Positions 16,133 to 25,064 of a DNA stretch of 64,000 bases are shown here, piece by piece. Position numbers and translations under genes: made by a program. Each line of letters opens with the position of its first letter. The first letter of the stretch is position 1. Below the pieces are notes generated by a model. That model made no database searches, was not told the origin of the DNA, and worked only from the letters and a program-made list of their open reading frames with translations. The DNA comes from Clostridiales bacterium oral taxon 876 str. F0540. Its GTDB lineage: Bacteria; Bacillota; Clostridia; Clostridiales; Clostridiaceae. The stretch spans positions 67,659-131,658 of the forward strand of contig KE993488.1 in NCBI GenBank assembly GCA_000466585.1. The letters run 5' to 3'.

Positions 16133-19078
16133 ATGGCTTTAATTAAGATGGTATTAAGAAAAATGATTAAAAATAAATGGTTTATCATATTTTTAATGAT
16201 AGGTCTTCTAATATGTTCTGCTTTAATGAGCAGTATACCAATGTATACAGATGCTGTGCTTCAGAAGGTTTTTATTAAGGATTTGGAAAATTATCAAAAA
16301 GAAAGTGAAGCGTACCCGGGAGGTTTTACAGCTCTTTTTTATCTGAATGATGGCTCTTTAGGAGATGTCCTTAAGGATGTCCAAGGAAATAATATCTTTG
16401 AAAATGATAATGTTAAAAAGTATTTTAATAAATACTATGAAGATTTTATAAAAACAGACGAATTTTTTAAGAAAGATTTTCAAGATAGAATAGGAATAAA
16501 AGTGCAGGAACAGGTTGTTAATTACTCAACTGAGCCAAGGAAGATGGTTCATGATAACTTCAAAGCGGGCGATTTTGACGATAATGCTTTTGCAAGGATC
16601 CAATCCTTAAGCAATATAGAAAAACACATAAAGATTGTGGATGGAAGACTTCCTGCTAATGAAAAGACGGATAATATTTATGAAGTTATGATAACTGAAG
16701 GTGCGTTAAGCAAATTTAAGATGGTTTTAAATAGGGTGTATGTATTAGGCGATGTTAACAAAAAAGGAATAGCAGACATCAAAATTAAACCAGTTGGGGT
16801 AATAGAACCTAAAGAAGAGGATGCTTTATACTGGTCAGGAAATAAAATATCTAATTTTAATGAATCTGTAATTATTAATGAGAATTTAATGATAAACGAT
16901 TTTATTAAAGCTCAGCCCACGCAACTGGATTCTGCAAAGTGGTATTCAGCACTGGATTATCATAATCTATCTCTTAAAAATATAAACAAGCTGTATTCAG
17001 GAGAATATTCTATATCTAAGGATTTATCTGATCTAAGGAACAGTACTAATATAAGCTTTCCTTTAAAGGAGCTGACAACAAAATATCTTGGAAAAGAAAA
17101 ACAGCTTAAGACTATGATGTGGTCTTTAAACGTACCTGTAATTATAATGCTTTCTATATACTTATTTATGGTTTCAAAGCTTATAATTGAAAAGGAAAAA
17201 AATGAGATATCTCTTCTAATAAGCCGTGGAGCAAGCAGGCTTCAGGTAGTGTTTGGTTATGTTATAGAAGGAATTATATTAGCTTTGTTTGCCTTAGCTG
17301 TCGGGCCCCTTCTAGGTTTGTATTTAACCAAACTCTTAGGAGCCTCCAATGGGTTTTTAGAGTTTGTAAACAGAAAAGCTTTAGAGGTTAAACTAAGCGG
17401 AAGCAGTTATATTTATGCTCTTGCCGCAAGCGGCATATTTCTTTTAGCACTGCTTATACCAGCTTATAAAGCAAGTCGTACAAGTATTGTAGATCATAAA
17501 AGGAAAAAGGCTAGAGGGGAAGAAAAAGCATTTTGGCAAAAGCTATTTTTAGATTTTATACTTTTAGGGGTTTCTGCTTATGGATATTATACGTTTGTTC
17601 AAAGGCAAAAACTTATAAAAGCTGCTGCATTATCCGGAAGTGATGTACAAGTAGATCCTATATTATTTTTTGTTCCGGTATTGTTCATATTAGGGGCAAG
17701 CCTTTTATTTTTAAGAATATACCCGTATATTCTTAAGTTTATTTATAAGCTAGGCAAAAGGATTTGGAAACCGTCTATGTACGGAACTTTAATACAAGTA
17801 TCTCGCTCTTCAGTAAGCTATCACTTTTTAATGGTTTTTATAATGCTTACGTTGTCTATAGGTATATTTAGCGCAACGGCAGCAAGAACAATAAATACTA
17901 ATGATGAAGAAAAAATAGAGTATAAAAACGGTGCAGATATCGCAATGAAGCTTATTTGGGATAGGGTAGATTCGGGAGGCTCTGTTTCAGCACCTTATGG
18001 ACAGTACAGCAGCAGCCAAACGAGCGGGACAACTTCTGTAAAAACTGCTCAGTATATTGAACCGCCTTTTGATGCATTTGAAAAGTTACCTGGCGTTGAA
18101 CATGCTGCAAGAGTATTTAAAAAACAGGAAGCTTTTGCGAAGGCAGGGAACAAATTTGTAAATAATGCGAATTTAATGGCTATAGATCCTTATGACTATG
18201 GAAATGTAGTTTGGTATAGAAATGGTCTTTTGCCATATCATATTAATGAGTATTTAAATTTATTATCTTCTGAGGAAGCCGCTTGTATAATCTCATCATC
18301 TATTAGTGAAAGCACAGGGGTTAAAGCGGGAGACAGCATAACGGTATCTTGGAATGGAAACAAAGAAGTGAAATTTAATGTATATGCAGTCTTGGATTAC
18401 TGGCCATCCAATCTTCCTGAGGACAACAAAAAAGATGATGAGGCAGGAGAAAATAAGTTTATAGTAACAAATTTGAATTATATACAGGATAACTTTCCTA
18501 AGGAACCATATGAAGTATGGTTGAAGCTTAAAAAGGATGCATCAAGAGAAGAATTATATAAAGCAATAGCTGACAATAAATTTATTATAGTTTCTAGCCT
18601 TGTAGATACAAAAAATGATATTGTAAACTTAAAAAATAATCCAAGTCAGCTTGCTGTAAATGGATCTTTAACAATGGGATTTATAATAAGCGGTGTTATT
18701 TGCTTTTTGGGATTTATATTATATTGGATTTTGTCACTCAAGGAAAGAAATCTGCAGTTTGGTGTTTTAAGGGCTATTGGATTATCTTCTATGCAGCTTA
18801 AGCTTATGATGATTTGGGAGCAGCTTTTAACCTCAGGAATAGCTATGCTTATTGGTACTGTTATAGGTCTTTTATGCAGTAAGATTTACGTGGTGTTTTT
18901 TCAGCTTTCAGAAGGCTTTGCACAGCAGATACCACCTTTTAAGATTATGTCCTATTTAAGTGATAGACTTAAGGTATATGGTTTTATCGGTTTTACTTTT
19001 ATATTGGGGCTTGGAATTTTAATTTATCTGCTTTCTAAAATAAAAATAAGCAACGTAATAAAGTTAGGAGAGGACTAA
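16133..19078 (+). CDS. FtsX/MacB-type ABC transporter permease
   Basis: A 981-residue permease. One membrane helix lies near the N-terminus (about 14-35), followed by an extracellular domain of about 290 residues. Next come two FtsX-like membrane clusters (about 330-460 and 510-585), a second extracellular region with a Ser/Gly-rich stretch, and a final three-helix FtsX domain (about 835-975) containing LRAIGLSSMQLKLM. This duplicated layout is typical of large Gram-positive peptide or lipid export permeases. Two ATPase genes follow within a few bases. The substrate is not deducible. Confidence 0.9.
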   Translation: MALIKMVLRKMIKNKWFIIFLMIGLLICSALMSSIPMYTDAVLQKVFIKDLENYQKESEAYPGGFTALFYLNDGSLGDVLKDVQGNNIFENDNVKKYFNKYYEDFIKTDEFFKKDFQDRIGIKVQEQVVNYSTEPRKMVHDNFKAGDFDDNAFARIQSLSNIEKHIKIVDGRLPANEKTDNIYEVMITEGALSKFKMVLNRVYVLGDVNKKGIADIKIKPVGVIEPKEEDALYWSGNKISNFNESVIINENLMINDFIKAQPTQLDSAKWYSALDYHNLSLKNINKLYSGEYSISKDLSDLRNSTNISFPLKELTTKYLGKEKQLKTMMWSLNVPVIIMLSIYLFMVSKLIIEKEKNEISLLISRGASRLQVVFGYVIEGIILALFALAVGPLLGLYLTKLLGASNGFLEFVNRKALEVKLSGSSYIYALAASGIFLLALLIPAYKASRTSIVDHKRKKARGEEKAFWQKLFLDFILLGVSAYGYYTFVQRQKLIKAAALSGSDVQVDPILFFVPVLFILGASLLFLRIYPYILKFIYKLGKRIWKPSMYGTLIQVSRSSVSYHFLMVFIMLTLSIGIFSATAARTINTNDEEKIEYKNGADIAMKLIWDRVDSGGSVSAPYGQYSSSQTSGTTSVKTAQYIEPPFDAFEKLPGVEHAARVFKKQEAFAKAGNKFVNNANLMAIDPYDYGNVVWYRNGLLPYHINEYLNLLSSEEAACIISSSISESTGVKAGDSITVSWNGNKEVKFNVYAVLDYWPSNLPEDNKKDDEAGENKFIVTNLNYIQDNFPKEPYEVWLKLKKDASREELYKAIADNKFIIVSSLVDTKNDIVNLKNNPSQLAVNGSLTMGFIISGVICFLGFILYWILSLKERNLQFGVLRAIGLSSMQLKLMMIWEQLLTSGIAMLIGTVIGLLCSKIYVVFFQLSEGFAQQIPPFKIMSYLSDRLKVYGFIGFTFILGLGILIYLLSKIKISNVIKLGED

Positions 19079-19081
19079 GCT

Positions 19082-19804
19082 ATGGTTCCGATTATTAGTA
19101 CTGAAGCTATAAATAGAGAATTTAATGTAGGCAAGGATGTTGTACATGCGTTAAAAGATATAAATATAAATATTGAAGCTAAGACATTGACAATACTAAA
19201 AGGGCGGTCTGGTTCTGGAAAAACCACATTGATTAATATATTGGGCGGATTAGATAAACCTAGTTCAGGCAAACTTGTTTTTGATGGAGAAGAAATAACA
19301 AAATTGACCTTAAATAAGATAGATAATATAAGAAGAAAACATATGGGCTTTATTTTTCAATCTTTTGCATTGATTTCGCTTATGTCTGCCTTTGAAAATG
19401 TAGAATTTGCGTTAAAAATTGCAGGTTATTCTTATAGTGAGGCTAAAAAGAGAGCTGAGGAGTGCCTGGAACTTGTTGGACTCACAAAAAGAATGCATCA
19501 TAGGCCTCAGGAGATGTCTGGAGGGGAGCAGCAAAGAGTAGCAATTGCTAGGGCAATTGCTCATAGGCCAAGAATTATTTTTGCTGATGAGCCTACAGCG
19601 GAACTTGACTCTCATAATGCTGTCCTAGTTATGAAACTTTTTAGAGATTTAATTGAAAAAGAAGGAATAACTGTCGTAATGACTACTCATGATCCTAATA
19701 TGATGGAGCTTGGCGATTGCGTTATAACCTTAGAGGATGGCTTGGTTATAGAAGAAAAGCAAAACGAGCTTTTTAAAGGAGAAGCTAATAATGGTAGTAT
19801 GTGA
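19082..19804 (+). CDS. ABC transporter ATP-binding protein (first of two)
   Basis: A 240-residue ATPase of the MacB/LolD group with Walker A GRSGSGKTT (about 41-49), Q-loop FQSFALI, signature MSGGEQQRVAIARA, Walker B IIFADEPT and the switch histidine in TTHD. It lies three bases after the permease stop and overlaps the next ATPase gene by 14 bases, so the four genes are one translationally coupled operon. It should energise the large permease. Confidence 0.93.
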   Translation: MVPIISTEAINREFNVGKDVVHALKDININIEAKTLTILKGRSGSGKTTLINILGGLDKPSSGKLVFDGEEITKLTLNKIDNIRRKHMGFIFQSFALISLMSAFENVEFALKIAGYSYSEAKKRAEECLELVGLTKRMHHRPQEMSGGEQQRVAIARAIAHRPRIIFADEPTAELDSHNAVLVMKLFRDLIEKEGITVVMTTHDPNMMELGDCVITLEDGLVIEEKQNELFKGEANNGSM

Positions 19805-20675
19805 AAACTTAGTAAAGATTTATAAAACAAAAGATATAGAGGTAGTTGCGCTGCAGGGATTGGATCTAAATGTTGAAGATGGAGAGCTTATGGCTATAAT
19901 TGGCAGCAGCGGAAGCGGAAAATCAACCCTTTTAAATATGCTTGGCGGGTTAGATAGACCTTCTGCCGGTACTCTCTTAGTAGACGGAAAAAATTTATTA
20001 AAGCTTACTGATAAAGAGCTTATCAAATATAAGAGAGAGACTGTAGGCTTTATATGGCAGAATAATGCTAGAAATCTAGTTAGCTATTTAACTGCATTAG
20101 AAAATGTTGAGCTTCCAATGTATCTTACTGGAAAAAGAAAGAGGGAAAGAGCTTTGGAGCTTTTAGAAATGGTGGGACTTTCTCACAGAAAAAATAATAA
20201 GCTTTATGAGCTTTCAGGTGGAGAGCAGCAAAGGGTTGCTATAGCTATAGCTCTTTCCAATAACCCAAGTTTTCTTTTGGCAGATGAACCAACAGGGGCA
20301 TTGGACACTAGAACATCCTCTCAGGTATTAGATGTTTTTAGAGATATTAACAAAAATTTAGGAGTAACTGTGATAATAGTAACTCATGACATGGAACTTT
20401 CAAAAAAGGTTAATAGAGTTGTTGCTATAAGGGATGGAAGAACAAGCAGTGAGTTCTTAATGAAAAGCTCATACCTAGATGAGTTCAAAGCTTTAAGCAG
20501 CGAACAGATAAATAAAGAAATTCTAGAGAACAAAGATACACATGAAGAACTTATTGTTATGGATCAGCATGGAAGACTTCAAATACCAAAAGAGTATTTA
20601 GAAGCCTTAGGATTAAAAGGAAAAAACAAGGTTAAAGTCGAATTGTCTGATGGTAAAATTGTAGTACACTCATAA
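19791..20675 (+). CDS. ABC transporter ATP-binding protein with C-terminal AbrB-like domain (second of two)
   Basis: A 294-residue protein. Residues 1-225 are a standard MacB-type ATPase with Walker A GSSGSGKST (about 38-46), signature LSGGEQQRVAIA, Walker B FLLADEPT and TTHD-like VTHD. After a linker, residues about 253-294 read like a single SpoVT/AbrB swapped-hairpin unit (DQHGRLQIPKEYLEALGL, then KVKVELSDGKIVV). Such a tail is not part of the usual transporter ATPase and could be a regulatory or dimerisation module. Two different ATPases in one operon suggest a heterodimeric nucleotide-binding pair. Confidence 0.9.
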   Translation: MVVCENLVKIYKTKDIEVVALQGLDLNVEDGELMAIIGSSGSGKSTLLNMLGGLDRPSAGTLLVDGKNLLKLTDKELIKYKRETVGFIWQNNARNLVSYLTALENVELPMYLTGKRKRERALELLEMVGLSHRKNNKLYELSGGEQQRVAIAIALSNNPSFLLADEPTGALDTRTSSQVLDVFRDINKNLGVTVIIVTHDMELSKKVNRVVAIRDGRTSSEFLMKSSYLDEFKALSSEQINKEILENKDTHEELIVMDQHGRLQIPKEYLEALGLKGKNKVKVELSDGKIVVHS

Positions 20676-20828
20676 GAGATAATGATAAATAGTAAGAGAA
20701 AACATGATGAAAACATTAACAATACAAATTTAATATAAAATAATAAAGAAATTTAATTATTTTTAGCTTAATATAGTTGCATTTAAAGTTTTTTGTAATA
20801 TAATTTATAGTGTAAAGAAAATATATTT
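20676..20828. other. Intergenic region with probable promoter for the M-box transcript
   Basis: AT-rich stretch without a gene. A TATAAT-like box at 20809-20814 lies just before the M-box and is a likely -10 element; I could not identify a well-spaced -35 box with confidence. No terminator is obvious after the ABC operon. Confidence 0.4.
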
Positions 20829-20970
20829 GTTAGGTGAGGCTCCTATATGGATACACGCTGCTGCCGGGAAACATCGAGAGATGCCAATCATGGTCAACAG
20901 ATACTACCGAATTAAGGTTTTATCTAATGCAGCTTTGACTTATGTCATACGCCCTATAGTGCTAAAACTC
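20829..20970 (+). ncRNA. M-box (ykoK leader) magnesium riboswitch
   Basis: The leader carries the characteristic M-box sequence blocks in order: TTAGGTGAGGCTCCTATATG near the start, ACGCTGCTGCCGGGAAACATC, GAGAGATGCCAAT, GGTCAACAGATACTACCG, a stem with TTTATCTAATGCAGC, and the closing ACGCCCTATAGTGCTAAAAC. M-box RNAs fold on binding Mg2+ and switch off downstream magnesium transporters. A CAAC/GTTG hairpin and an intrinsic terminator follow directly, so control by transcription termination is expected. The downstream genes encode magnesium-related proteins, which agrees. Confidence 0.95.
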
Positions 20971-20993
20971 AACGAAAGCTATTGTTGAATTTT

Positions 20994-21017
20994 AGAGAGC
21001 CTTTGCGCTCTTTTTTT
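20994..21017 (+). terminator. M-box-controlled terminator
   Basis: A short GAGC/GCTC stem with a CTTTGC-type loop is followed by seven T residues, immediately behind the riboswitch. It is the expected expression platform. Confidence 0.8.
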
Positions 21018-21190
21018 ATTTTCTTTCATTTAATGACCAGTATTTGGGCAAAATAAATATATTTATTGGGTGGTGAGATGAATGGACGGTGCCCCTCGAT
21101 ACGAGAGGACAATTTTAAATCGAAAATTAAATAAAGGCAGAGGGAGGCTGTTCTATTCAGATTAGGCATTCCTCTGCAAAGCGGAAGGAG
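21018..21190 (+). other. Second structured leader segment after the M-box
   Basis: This 170-base untranslated stretch holds at least two more hairpins: CCCCTCG with CGAGAGG (21092-21108) and GCAGAGG with CCTCTGC (21137-21177), with a G-rich GGGTGGTGAGATGAATGG before them. There is no U-run, and the second hairpin ends a few bases before the ribosome site of the next gene. I could not assign it to a known riboswitch class. Confidence 0.5.
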
Positions 21191-21197
21191 AATGACT

Positions 21198-22460
21198 ATG
21201 AAAAAACTAACCAATTTCTTTTTAAGCAGCATTTTATACAAAAAAGTTTTTGATGAGTACGATGATGTTATAGGCAAAGTATGGGATATTTATGTAACTA
21301 CGGAAGAAGGTTATCCGAGAGCCATTGGTTATAAGATTAAAAAGGATGGAGAAATCTTCAACTATGAATTTAGGAATATTGATTTTTATGAAGATGAAAA
21401 AGATATTCTAATTAAAGTTAAGGATGCAAAGGAAATTATACCAAGAAGCTTTTCCTACCTTTTATCAAAGCATCTGCTAGACAAACAGATTGTTGATATA
21501 AACGGAAAGAAGCTTGTAAGGGTTAATGATCTTAGAATGGGTGAAATTGCCGGTGAACTTAGAGTTCTTGCAGTTGATACAGGAGTTCTTGCATTAGGAA
21601 GAAGACTTGGTGTTGAAGGGCTAGTTAAAGGTTTCTACAACATGATGAACAGAAATGCTTCTGATAGTCTAATAATGTGGGAAAGCGTTGAATCCCTTGA
21701 AATGGTTAATGATAACCTCAAACTTGCAGTTCCATATCAAAAGCTTTCAAAGCTTCATCCGGCAGACTTGGCAGATATACTGGAAGAAATGGATGTAAAC
21801 TATAGAGCTAAGGTATTTGAGAGCTTAGATGAAGATTTAGCAGCAGACACCTTTGAGGAAATAGAGCCTGAAATTCAAAAGGACCTATTGGAAAGCCTAA
21901 GTGAATCAAAAATGGTTGAAGTATTTGACAGCATGCCTAATGATGAAATTGCTGACATACTTGACGAAGTAGATGAAGAAACAGCTGAAAAACTTCTTAT
22001 GGGTATGGAAAAAGAAGATGCTGATGAAGTAAGAGTTCTTATGGAATATGAGGACGAAACTGTGGGAAGCATAATGAATAAGGACTTTATCGCCTTCAAT
22101 GTTAATATAACAACACAGGAAACAATAGAACTGTTAAGAGAACTTAAACCTGACGATGAAGTAGCTTACTATATATATATTATAGATGAAGAAGAAAAGT
22201 TAAATGGAGTTGTATCCCTTAGAGACTTGGTTATTTCGGCTCCAGAAAACAAGCTTAAAGATATAATGGACACAAATGTAATAAAGGTTAAAGATGATGA
22301 AAGTATAGATGAGTCTATAGAGCTTGCAGTAAAATATGACCTCCTTTCCCTTCCGGTAGTTGATGATGAGGATAAGCTTTGCGGCATAGTGATAATGACA
22401 GATATTATAGATGAAGTTTTCCTTCCAACTTGGAGAAGAAGAACTAAAAAAGTAAGTTAG
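21198..22460 (+). CDS. Soluble PRC-barrel/MgtE-N/CBS protein under M-box control
   Basis: A roughly 420-residue cytoplasmic protein. The N-terminal 170 residues look like PRC-barrel modules (DVIGKVWDIYV and DLRMGEIAGELRVL). Residues about 185-290 match the MgtE N-terminal superhelix (LHPADLADILEEMD, LLESLSESKMVEVFDSMPNDEIADIL), followed by a CBS pair to about 410. The MgtE channel domain is absent, although this sensor half normally gates that channel by binding Mg2+. The Nramp-related transporter gene follows after about 30 bases, so it probably regulates that transporter. ATG at 21198 fits AAGGAG better than ATG at 21192. Confidence 0.88.
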   Translation: MKKLTNFFLSSILYKKVFDEYDDVIGKVWDIYVTTEEGYPRAIGYKIKKDGEIFNYEFRNIDFYEDEKDILIKVKDAKEIIPRSFSYLLSKHLLDKQIVDINGKKLVRVNDLRMGEIAGELRVLAVDTGVLALGRRLGVEGLVKGFYNMMNRNASDSLIMWESVESLEMVNDNLKLAVPYQKLSKLHPADLADILEEMDVNYRAKVFESLDEDLAADTFEEIEPEIQKDLLESLSESKMVEVFDSMPNDEIADILDEVDEETAEKLLMGMEKEDADEVRVLMEYEDETVGSIMNKDFIAFNVNITTQETIELLRELKPDDEVAYYIYIIDEEEKLNGVVSLRDLVISAPENKLKDIMDTNVIKVKDDESIDESIELAVKYDLLSLPVVDDEDKLCGIVIMTDIIDEVFLPTWRRRTKKVS

Positions 22461-22492
22461 AACTCTTTTAGTTGAGGAAAGAAGGTGCAGTA

Positions 22493-23719
22493 ATGAAGAA
22501 AAAATGGAATAGATTTTTATTTATATTAACTATATTAGGCCCTGGGCTTATTACAGCAAACGCAGGAAATGATGCCGGAGGAGTAACTACTTATTCCGTT
22601 ATCGGAGCTCAATATGGCTACTCAATGCTATGGGGACTTTTTGCAATAGGAATAGGGCTTGCAGTTATCCAGGAAATGAATGCAAGGATGGCTGTAGTCA
22701 CAGGAAAAGGATTATCAGATTTAATAAGGGAAAGATATGGTGTAAAACTTGCTTTCTTTGCCATGTTTGTGCTTTTGATAGCTAATGTGGGAGTTTGTAT
22801 TGGAGATTTTGCAGGTATTGCAGCAAGTTTGGAATTATTTCATGTAAGCAAATACTTTTCGATACCAATTATAACCTTTTTAATTCCTTTTATCTTAATG
22901 AAAGGAGATTACTCAACGGCTGAGAAAGTATTTTTAGGGCTTACTCTTACATTTTTCAGTTATGTTATAACTGCATTTTTAGTAAAACCACATTGGCCAG
23001 AAGTTTTTACGAGTGTTGTAAGACCAAATGCTAATTTTACAAAGGATTATTCTTTAGCTTTAATTGGAATGGTAGGTACAACCATAACTCCTTATATGCA
23101 GTTTTATCTTCAATCCTCTATTGTAGATAAGGGGATATCGCTTAAAGATTACAAGTATGAGCAGCTGGATGTTTATTTAGGAACTTTTTGGGGAGTATTA
23201 ACAGCGTTATTCATAACTGTATGTACTGCAGAAACTCTTCATAAGTTTGGTATAAATATAAACACTGCACAAGATGCTGCTTTAGCTCTTAAGCCTTTGG
23301 CAGGGAGTTATTCCTTCATTCTATTTGCAGTAGGACTTTTTGGAGCTTCGTTTTTGGCATGTTTTGTTATACCTCTTTCAACCTCATATGCAGTTTGCGA
23401 GGCCTTCGGTTTTGAAAGCGGACTTAATAATAAGATTAAAGAAGCACCAGTATTTTTTGGGTTATTTTTATTTATCATAATTGTCAGCGCTGTTATAGTA
23501 CTATTTCCAGGAATATCACTCATAAAGATAATTCTTGTAACTCAGCAACTGGCAGGTATACTCTGTCCTGTAGTACTTATATTTATGATTAATCTCGTTA
23601 ATGATAAGGAAGTTATGGGAGAGCATACAAATAATAAGCTTCAGAATTTTATATCAAAGACAACTGTTATATTGATAATAGTTTTAACTATTGTTACACT
23701 AGTCAGTTCATTTATATAA
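22493..23719 (+). CDS. Nramp-related magnesium transporter (NRMT type)
   Basis: A 408-residue polytopic protein of the Nramp fold with about 11 membrane segments. The canonical DPGN metal site of helix 1 reads DAGG here, and the helix-6 MPH motif reads TPY (in GTTITPYMQFYLQSS). Loss of the Asn and Met ligands is the mark of NRMTs, which transport Mg2+ rather than Mn2+ or Fe2+; a member from Clostridium acetobutylicum has been described experimentally. Position behind an M-box and a MgtE-like sensor supports Mg2+ uptake. ATG 22493 follows AAGGTG. Confidence 0.88.
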   Translation: MKKKWNRFLFILTILGPGLITANAGNDAGGVTTYSVIGAQYGYSMLWGLFAIGIGLAVIQEMNARMAVVTGKGLSDLIRERYGVKLAFFAMFVLLIANVGVCIGDFAGIAASLELFHVSKYFSIPIITFLIPFILMKGDYSTAEKVFLGLTLTFFSYVITAFLVKPHWPEVFTSVVRPNANFTKDYSLALIGMVGTTITPYMQFYLQSSIVDKGISLKDYKYEQLDVYLGTFWGVLTALFITVCTAETLHKFGININTAQDAALALKPLAGSYSFILFAVGLFGASFLACFVIPLSTSYAVCEAFGFESGLNNKIKEAPVFFGLFLFIIIVSAVIVLFPGISLIKIILVTQQLAGILCPVVLIFMINLVNDKEVMGEHTNNKLQNFISKTTVILIIVLTIVTLVSSFI

Positions 23720-23724
23720 TGTTT

Positions 23725-23762
23725 AAAAAACCTTGCAGTAATTATATTGCAAGGTTTTTTTG
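23725..23762 (+). terminator. Terminator of the M-box operon
   Basis: An AAACCTTGCA/TGCAAGGTTT stem followed by a run of T, just after the transporter stop. Confidence 0.9.
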
Positions 23763-23860
23763 TTTTTTAAAGATTAGTAGTTATATTTTAAATGTATTAT
23801 TTTCTGCTATAAGCACAAACTACTTATGTATATTTTAATCGCCAAGTAAGGAGGGATAAA

Positions 23861-24598
23861 GTGGTAAAAAAAGTATTCAGCCTTAAAAAAATAGCATTAT
23901 ACTTAGCTATAATTATGATTACATATGTAGGTAGTTCTATTTATTTTGCTCCAATTAATAACCCAGTTGGCGCTATAGCATATAAATGGGGATCGAGAGG
24001 AGTTATAGTAACTGAAATCCAAAGAAGGCTAAGGGCTTGGGGATACTATGATGGTAGTTTGGACGGAGTATATGGATACAAAACCTATCTCGCTGTAAGG
24101 AACTATCAGGCCAAAAACGGTCTTAAGGTTGACGGAATTGCCGGAGATAGTACTTTAAATTCTTTAGGTATTAACGCAGGACAATATGCCGGCGGCGGGG
24201 GAGCTGCAACAGGTCAAACTACAGCAGCTAAAGTAGATACCTCCAATAATGCTGACGTTATGCTTTTGGCTAGGCTTATTAATGGAGAGGCAAGAGGAGA
24301 ACCATATGAAGGTCAGGTAGCTGTTGGGGCAGTTATAATGAACAGAACGAGAGATCCAAGATTTCCTAGTACTGTTGCAGGCGTAATATATCAGCCTGGA
24401 GCTTTTACTGCCATAGTAGATGGACAGATACATGCAGAAATGTACCCATCATCAATAAAAGCTGCAAGAGATGCACTAAATGGCTGGGATCCATCCGGAG
24501 GAGCAGTATTTTATTATAATCCCGCAAAAACTACTAATGCTTGGATTTGGTCAAGACCATTAATTAAAATTATAGGAAGTCATAGATTTTGCAGGTAA
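23861..24598 (+). CDS. sleB: Spore cortex-lytic enzyme SleB-like
   Basis: A 245-residue secreted hydrolase. It has an N-terminal hydrophobic segment (about 8-28), a peptidoglycan-binding type 1 domain (about 42-108, with GSRGVIVTEIQRRL and DGVYGYKTYLAV), a Gly/Thr linker, and a C-terminal cell-wall hydrolase type 2 domain (about 130-245) with LARLINGEARGE, whose glutamate is catalytic, and VGAVIMNR. SleB is a lytic transglycosylase that degrades spore cortex during germination. The partner ypeB gene is not next to it. The start is GTG with an AAGGAGG site. Confidence 0.92.
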   Translation: MVKKVFSLKKIALYLAIIMITYVGSSIYFAPINNPVGAIAYKWGSRGVIVTEIQRRLRAWGYYDGSLDGVYGYKTYLAVRNYQAKNGLKVDGIAGDSTLNSLGINAGQYAGGGGAATGQTTAAKVDTSNNADVMLLARLINGEARGEPYEGQVAVGAVIMNRTRDPRFPSTVAGVIYQPGAFTAIVDGQIHAEMYPSSIKAARDALNGWDPSGGAVFYYNPAKTTNAWIWSRPLIKIIGSHRFCR

Positions 24599-24623
24599 AA
24601 GAGGAATTTATTTCAATAAAGTG

Positions 24624-24651
24624 TTGACAAATTAAATAGATAGCATATAAT
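24624..24651 (+). promoter_or_regulatory. SigmaA-type promoter for the T-box transcript
   Basis: TTGACA at 24624-24629 and TATAAT at 24646-24651 with a 16-base spacer, just upstream of the T-box leader. Confidence 0.75.
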
Positions 24652-24660
24652 ATAAATATA

Positions 24661-24957
24661 TAAATCATAGTAATTTAGTCGGAAATGCTGTGAAGAAGGA
24701 AAGTAGCGTAAATGGACCATACAGAGAGGATTCCCAAAGCTGAGAGGGTTTCTATGAAGAAGCTTATGCGAAGTGCCCTTCGGAGTTATGTGCCGAAATA
24801 TAAATTTTTATTTATACAGTAGGCTGCATCGGATTCACCCGTTATAGTGATAGAGCATAGTAATGTGCTTGAGTAAGGTGGGATAATTTATCCAATTAGA
24901 GTGGAACCGCGGAGTTTAACTTCGTCTCTTATATTATATAAGAGGCGGGGTTTTTTT
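24661..24957 (+). ncRNA. T-box leader, probably cysteine-specific
   Basis: The leader has a T-box sequence AGAGTGGAACCGCGG at 24898-24912, a stem I with GAGAGG-type internal motifs, and an intrinsic terminator (CGTCTCTT paired with AAGAGGCG, then seven T). In the expected specifier position, in TTATGTGCCGAAA, the triplet TGC (24791-24793) encodes Cys, fitting the downstream cysK-cysE genes. Uncharged tRNA-Cys should stabilise the antiterminator and switch on cysteine synthesis. Confidence 0.92.
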
Positions 24958-25064
24958 ATTTTTCATTCAGACTAACTCATAACCATGGGTGAGTATAGGC
25001 TGGATAAAGCGAGTAAAAAATAAAATGAATATAAAAATAAAAAGGATTATAAGGAGGCAAAATT

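Noticed and set aside
21026..21277. Minus-strand open frame over the mgtE-like leader
   Set aside because: It is antisense to the structured leader and the start of a clear gene, and has no ribosome site.
22493..23719. MntH manganese transporter
   Set aside because: The DPGN and MPH metal motifs are changed to DAGG and TPY, and the operon is under a magnesium riboswitch.
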